Of a stretch of DNA of 7,600 nt, positions 4,904 through 7,600 are shown piece after piece. The DNA lies in assembly GCA_022545875.1 (NCBI GenBank), contig JAKEIF010000259.1, positions 1 to 7,600 of the forward strand, in the 5' to 3' direction. The translations under genes and the position numbers were made by a program. This DNA comes from Nitrososphaera sp. (GTDB lineage: Archaea > Thermoproteota > Nitrososphaeria > Nitrososphaerales > Nitrososphaeraceae). A model generated the notes under the pieces. That model had not been told where the DNA came from. It saw only the letters and a list, made by a program, of their open reading frames with translations, and made no database searches. The first letter of the stretch is position 1. The number at the start of each line of letters is the position of its first letter.

Positions 4904-6550
4904 ATGTCATCATTATCTGTCGTTGGAACGACACGAGAAGGCGTTCACGTAATGTTGCTAAAAGAGGGTTCTTCGCAAACAAAGGGAAGAGAAGCGCTCA
5001 AGAACAACATAGAAGCCGCAAAGATAGTGGCGTCAATGCTAAAGTCAGTTCTCGGGCCGCGTGGAATGGACAAGATGCTAGTTGATTCTATGGGTGGCGT
5101 AACGATCACAAATGACGGCGCTACGATACTGAAGGAAATGGACGTGCAGCATCCAGCTGCCAAGATGATGGTTGAAATCGCAAAGGCGGTGGATGATGGA
5201 GTGGGCGATGGAACTACCTCGTCCGTAATAATGGCCGGAGCAATGCTCGAGAAAGCTGAAAAGCTGGTTATGCAAGGCATCCATCCCACCGTTATCGTAG
5301 ACGGGTATCGGAAGGCATTGAGGCAGACTCTTGAAATATTGAACAAAATCGCCGAGGAAGTAACTGCGGATAATCACGCCGTTCTTAAGGACATTGCAAG
5401 GACAAGCATGGAGTCCAAAATTGTCTCCGTGGATAGCGACGTACTTGCAGACCTTGCTGTAAATGCCATACTCTCCGTGGCAGAAAAAACCGGACACATT
5501 GAACTTCCGAATGACAATCACTTCTTGTCAGTAGACCTTGATAACGTAAAAGTGCAAAAGAAAGCTGGCAGAGCAATGCGTGACTCAAGCCTCATCAAAG
5601 GCATAATCGTTGATAAGGAAATGGGCCATTCTGAAATGCCAAAAGAGATAGTTAATGCGAAAATTCTATTGCTTAATTCTTCGCTAGAGATCGAAAAGCC
5701 AGAGTTCGAAGCCAAGATCAGCATAGAAAGACCAGAGCAAATGAATAAGTTCTTGCAAGAAGAAACGAGAATGATAAAGGCAATGGTAGAAAAGGTAATT
5801 CAGTCCGGTGCGAACATTGTAATTTGTCAGAAAGGGATTGACGACGTGGCTCTGGAATACCTTACAAGGGCAAACATTTCAGCAATAAAGAGAGTAAAGG
5901 AATCAGACGTAAACGCCTTGGCAAAAGCGACAGGCGCAAGGGTAATCTCAAGTCTTGACGATTTATCCCCAAAAGACCTTGGATTTGCAGGATTTGTCGA
6001 AGAAAGAAAAGTTGAAACTGACAAATGGGTCTTTATCGAGAAATGCAAGAATCCAAAGGCAATCACCATCTTGATTAGAGGAGGGTCTGATAGGGTGGTT
6101 GAGGAAGCAGAGAGATCAATGCACGATGCGCTCATGGTCGTAAAGGACGTTGTTCAAAAACCTGCAATTATCGCAGGGGGAGGCTCGGCGGAGGCGCACA
6201 TTGCGCAAAAACTAAGAGCTTGGGCCTCTGGCGTGTCTGGACGAGGGCATTACGCCATCTTGGCCTTTGCAGAAGCCATTGAATCAATCCCTATCGTGCT
6301 GGCTGAAAATGCCGGAATGGACGTGATTGATACTATCGCAGGAATTCGCTCAAAGCAACTATCACAAAACAATCCCTGGATAGGAGTGGATGTAAAAGCA
6401 ATGAAGGTCGCTGATATGCGAAAGTTAAACATCATTGAGCCATTGGCCGTGAAAGAACAGATACTAAAATCAGCTACCGAAACGACTGCTATGATGTTGA
6501 GGATAGATGACATTCTTTCAGCGGCACGTGGTGGTGCAGGCGGCGCGTGA
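4904..6550 (+). CDS. ths: Thermosome (group II chaperonin) subunit, divergent paralogue
   Basis: The 548-residue product has the full thermosome length. It assembles into double rings that bind and fold proteins using ATP in the cytoplasm. Equatorial-domain motifs are LGPRGMDKM (50-58), TNDGATIL (69-76, Asp71) and GDGTTS (101-106, catalytic Asp102). The intermediate/apical part includes DKEMGHSEMP (237-246). IRGG (391-394) and SMHDAL with Asp408 (405-410) follow, then the GGG motif at 425-427, AENAGMD (468-473) and PWIGVD with Asp496 (491-496). The tail ends GGAGGA, a short form of the Gly-rich chaperonin tail. Start: ATG 4904 gives a 16-residue lead before VMLLKEG, normal for the family; ATG 4952 is a less likely alternative. 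Oddities: after GGG the usual PEVE-like residues are AEAH, and GREQ is replaced by GRGH, pointing to a diverged subunit type. No partner gene is adjacent; rings probably mix with subunits encoded elsewhere. Confidence 0.95.
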   Translation: MSSLSVVGTTREGVHVMLLKEGSSQTKGREALKNNIEAAKIVASMLKSVLGPRGMDKMLVDSMGGVTITNDGATILKEMDVQHPAAKMMVEIAKAVDDGVGDGTTSSVIMAGAMLEKAEKLVMQGIHPTVIVDGYRKALRQTLEILNKIAEEVTADNHAVLKDIARTSMESKIVSVDSDVLADLAVNAILSVAEKTGHIELPNDNHFLSVDLDNVKVQKKAGRAMRDSSLIKGIIVDKEMGHSEMPKEIVNAKILLLNSSLEIEKPEFEAKISIERPEQMNKFLQEETRMIKAMVEKVIQSGANIVICQKGIDDVALEYLTRANISAIKRVKESDVNALAKATGARVISSLDDLSPKDLGFAGFVEERKVETDKWVFIEKCKNPKAITILIRGGSDRVVEEAERSMHDALMVVKDVVQKPAIIAGGGSAEAHIAQKLRAWASGVSGRGHYAILAFAEAIESIPIVLAENAGMDVIDTIAGIRSKQLSQNNPWIGVDVKAMKVADMRKLNIIEPLAVKEQILKSATETTAMMLRIDDILSAARGGAGGA

Positions 6551-6586
6551 CAGCTTTGCAAGTCGTATGCAGCTCGCTGAACTGAC

Positions 6587-6619
6587 GGCGCTTGTTTATC
6601 AGCCATGAGAAAAAGCGCC
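6587..6619 (+). other. Imperfect hairpin after the thermosome gene
   Basis: GGCGCTT (6587-6593) pairs fully with AAGCGCC (6613-6619). Inside it TTT (6595-6597) pairs with AAA (6610-6612) and TCA (6599-6601) with TGA (6606-6608) around a GCCA loop, with one bulged G and one A/G mismatch. That gives 13 pairs in 33 nt, starting 36 nt behind the stop codon. No T-run follows, so it is not a bacterial-type terminator. It may protect or process the 3' end of the thermosome mRNA, or be part of a small RNA. Confidence 0.45.
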
Positions 6620-6678
6620 CCTCACAAGAAAAAGTCGGCAGACAAGAACGTTATGCAGGACAAACGATGTTAGCGCCC

Positions 6679-6686
6679 TTTATATA
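6679..6686 (+). promoter_or_regulatory. TATA box 1 of the tfb gene
   Basis: TTTATATA is a near-perfect archaeal box A. It would initiate around 6708, giving a leader of roughly 50 nt before the ATG at 6760. Confidence 0.55.
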
Positions 6687-6696
6687 CCTGAACTGC

Positions 6697-6705
6697 GTAT
6701 ATAAG
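6697..6705 (+). promoter_or_regulatory. TATA box 2 of the tfb gene
   Basis: GTATATAAG, about 18 bp after box 1, would initiate around 6727 with a leader of about 33 nt. A short stem (AGAAG 6726-6730 with CTTCT 6734-6738) would lie at the very 5' end of that transcript. Two boxes in tandem could allow use by different TFB/TBP pairs. Confidence 0.5.
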
Positions 6706-6759
6706 ATTACTAATACGTAAAAACGAGAAGACGCTTCTTCTGTTTCTTCGTGCTCCGTC

Positions 6760-7600
6760 ATGGTAATGCAAACTTCAATACTGTCGTGTAATTGTGGCAA
6801 AGGCCAGCTCGTAACGGATTTGGAATCTGGCGAAATAGCGTGTAACAAGTGTGGGTTAGTGACGACTGAAAGGATCCAGGAAAGTCGCGCAGAATGGCGA
6901 ACATTCGACTCAGATGGAGTTGACAGGTCAAGGGTAGGATCTCCTAGCTCTCTTGCATATCACGACATGGGGCTGGCAACAGTGATTGGAAAGGCAAATA
7001 GGGATTCTAGCGGTCGACAGTTAAACGCCTCGATGACATCAAGAATTCAGAGATTACGAACATGGGATCTCAGGACAAAGGCGCATTCGCCCACCGATAG
7101 AAGCCTCCTTCGTGCATTCAACGAGCTTGACAGACTAAAAGATAAACTGGGTCTATCGGACGCAATAATGGAAAAAACAGCCTATGTCTATAGGAAAGCA
7201 CAGGAAAAGCAATTGGTAAGGGGACGATCCATCTCATCCATTTTGGCCGCGGCGATATACGCTGCATGCAGGGAGATGGATGCTTCAAGAACATTGGGGG
7301 ACGTGGCTATTGCTACTAACGTCAAGCGTAAAGCAATTTCACGCAGCTACCGAATTCTTGTTTTGGAACTGGACATTAAAGTGCCTCTTGTGAATCCCAT
7401 GAAATGCATTGCCAAGATAGCGAATAAGGCAAACCTGAGCGAGAAGACGAAACGGATGGCAATGGACGCTATGAACGATGTCATTGGCAAAGAGATTTCA
7501 GCGGGCAAGCTTCCTATGGGTCTTGCAGCGACGGTCCTCTACATGTCCTGCCTGGCCAATGGCGAAAGCATAACCCAGAAGGATATTGCAGATGCGGCTG
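6760..7600 (+). CDS. tfb: Transcription initiation factor B (TFB), 3' end cut by window
   Basis: The visible 280 residues cover nearly all of an archaeal TFB (usually about 300). TFB bridges TBP-bound TATA DNA and RNA polymerase, and its B-reader helps to open DNA. The N-terminal zinc ribbon uses Cys10, Cys12, Cys28 and Cys31, with the typical LVTD.ESGEI..(C)..CGLV core. The B-reader/linker (about 40-110) carries ESRAEWRTFD, GSPSSLAYHDMGLATVIG and the RLRTWD motif typical of the family. The first cyclin fold spans about 112-205 (RSLLRAFNELDRLKDKLGL, VRGRSISSILAAAIYAACR). The second starts at about 208 and is cut within the DNA-recognition helix region (QKDIADAA). Start: ATG 6760; ATG 6766 would shorten it by two residues. 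The first zinc pair is C-x-C rather than the usual C-x2-C. Archaea of this group carry several tfb genes; which paralogue this is cannot be told here. Confidence 0.93.
   Translation, partial: MVMQTSILSCNCGKGQLVTDLESGEIACNKCGLVTTERIQESRAEWRTFDSDGVDRSRVGSPSSLAYHDMGLATVIGKANRDSSGRQLNASMTSRIQRLRTWDLRTKAHSPTDRSLLRAFNELDRLKDKLGLSDAIMEKTAYVYRKAQEKQLVRGRSISSILAAAIYAACREMDASRTLGDVAIATNVKRKAISRSYRILVLELDIKVPLVNPMKCIAKIANKANLSEKTKRMAMDAMNDVIGKEISAGKLPMGLAATVLYMSCLANGESITQKDIADAA

Noticed and set aside
6605..6673. 22-codon Lys-rich frame behind the thermosome gene
   Set aside because: Very short, its ATG lies inside the hairpin loop and stem, and nothing supports translation.
1..7600. tRNA, rRNA, CRISPR array, transposase, integrase or attachment-site signals
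   Set aside because: I looked on both strands and saw no cloverleaf-like region, spaced repeats, or recognisable mobile-element genes or terminal repeats.

Overview
The window looks like chromosomal DNA of an ammonia-oxidising archaeon (Thaumarchaeota/Nitrososphaerota), most likely a Nitrososphaera-type lineage. This rests on a full-length group II chaperonin (thermosome) subunit, an archaeal transcription factor B, a stand-alone Lrp/AsnC ligand-binding domain, archaeal TATA elements about 26-30 nt before several start codons (leaderless style), few Shine-Dalgarno sites and oligo-T terminators. The lineage is inferred from remembered family resemblance, not from a search.

Left part (1-3690). 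A minus-strand gene for a two-helix membrane protein (28-471) ends in a pyrimidine/T-rich terminator. An AT-rich divergent region (472-756) holds several TATA-like boxes and a perfect 16-bp palindrome in front of a small two-helix membrane protein (757-1011). Next is a 505-residue surface protein (1167-2684): signal peptide, a very acidic Asp/Glu tract, two cadherin-like/tandem-95-type repeats, a Ser/Thr/Pro-rich stalk, one HYR domain and a C-terminal membrane anchor. A four-helix membrane protein (2905-3381) follows, with its TATA core inside a 14-bp palindrome. Behind its oligo-T terminator lies a short region with a possible 39-residue single-helix membrane protein (3566-3685).

Middle part (3694-4903), minus strand. 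In transcription order it carries a possible 72-residue Cys-containing protein (4877 to 4659), a single-domain retropepsin-like aspartic protease (4614 to 4192), a possible 63-residue protein (4151 to 3960) and the AsnC-type ligand-binding domain (3963 to 3694). The last two overlap by ATGA. Only the protease and the AsnC-type gene are well supported. If all four are real they form a compact same-strand cluster.

Right part (4904-7600), plus strand. The thermosome gene (4904-6550) is intact in its ATPase residues but has unusual residues around the GGG nucleotide motif, suggesting a divergent paralogue. It is followed by an imperfect hairpin, two TATA boxes, and the start of a TFB gene cut by the window edge, whose zinc ribbon begins with C-x-C instead of C-x2-C.

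No rRNA, tRNA, CRISPR array, insertion sequence or integrase was seen. The themes are cell-envelope proteins on the left and protein quality control plus transcription on the right. No complete novel system is proven. The best candidates for new biology are the surface protein, the archaeal retropepsin-like protein with its small neighbours, and the palindromic promoters.
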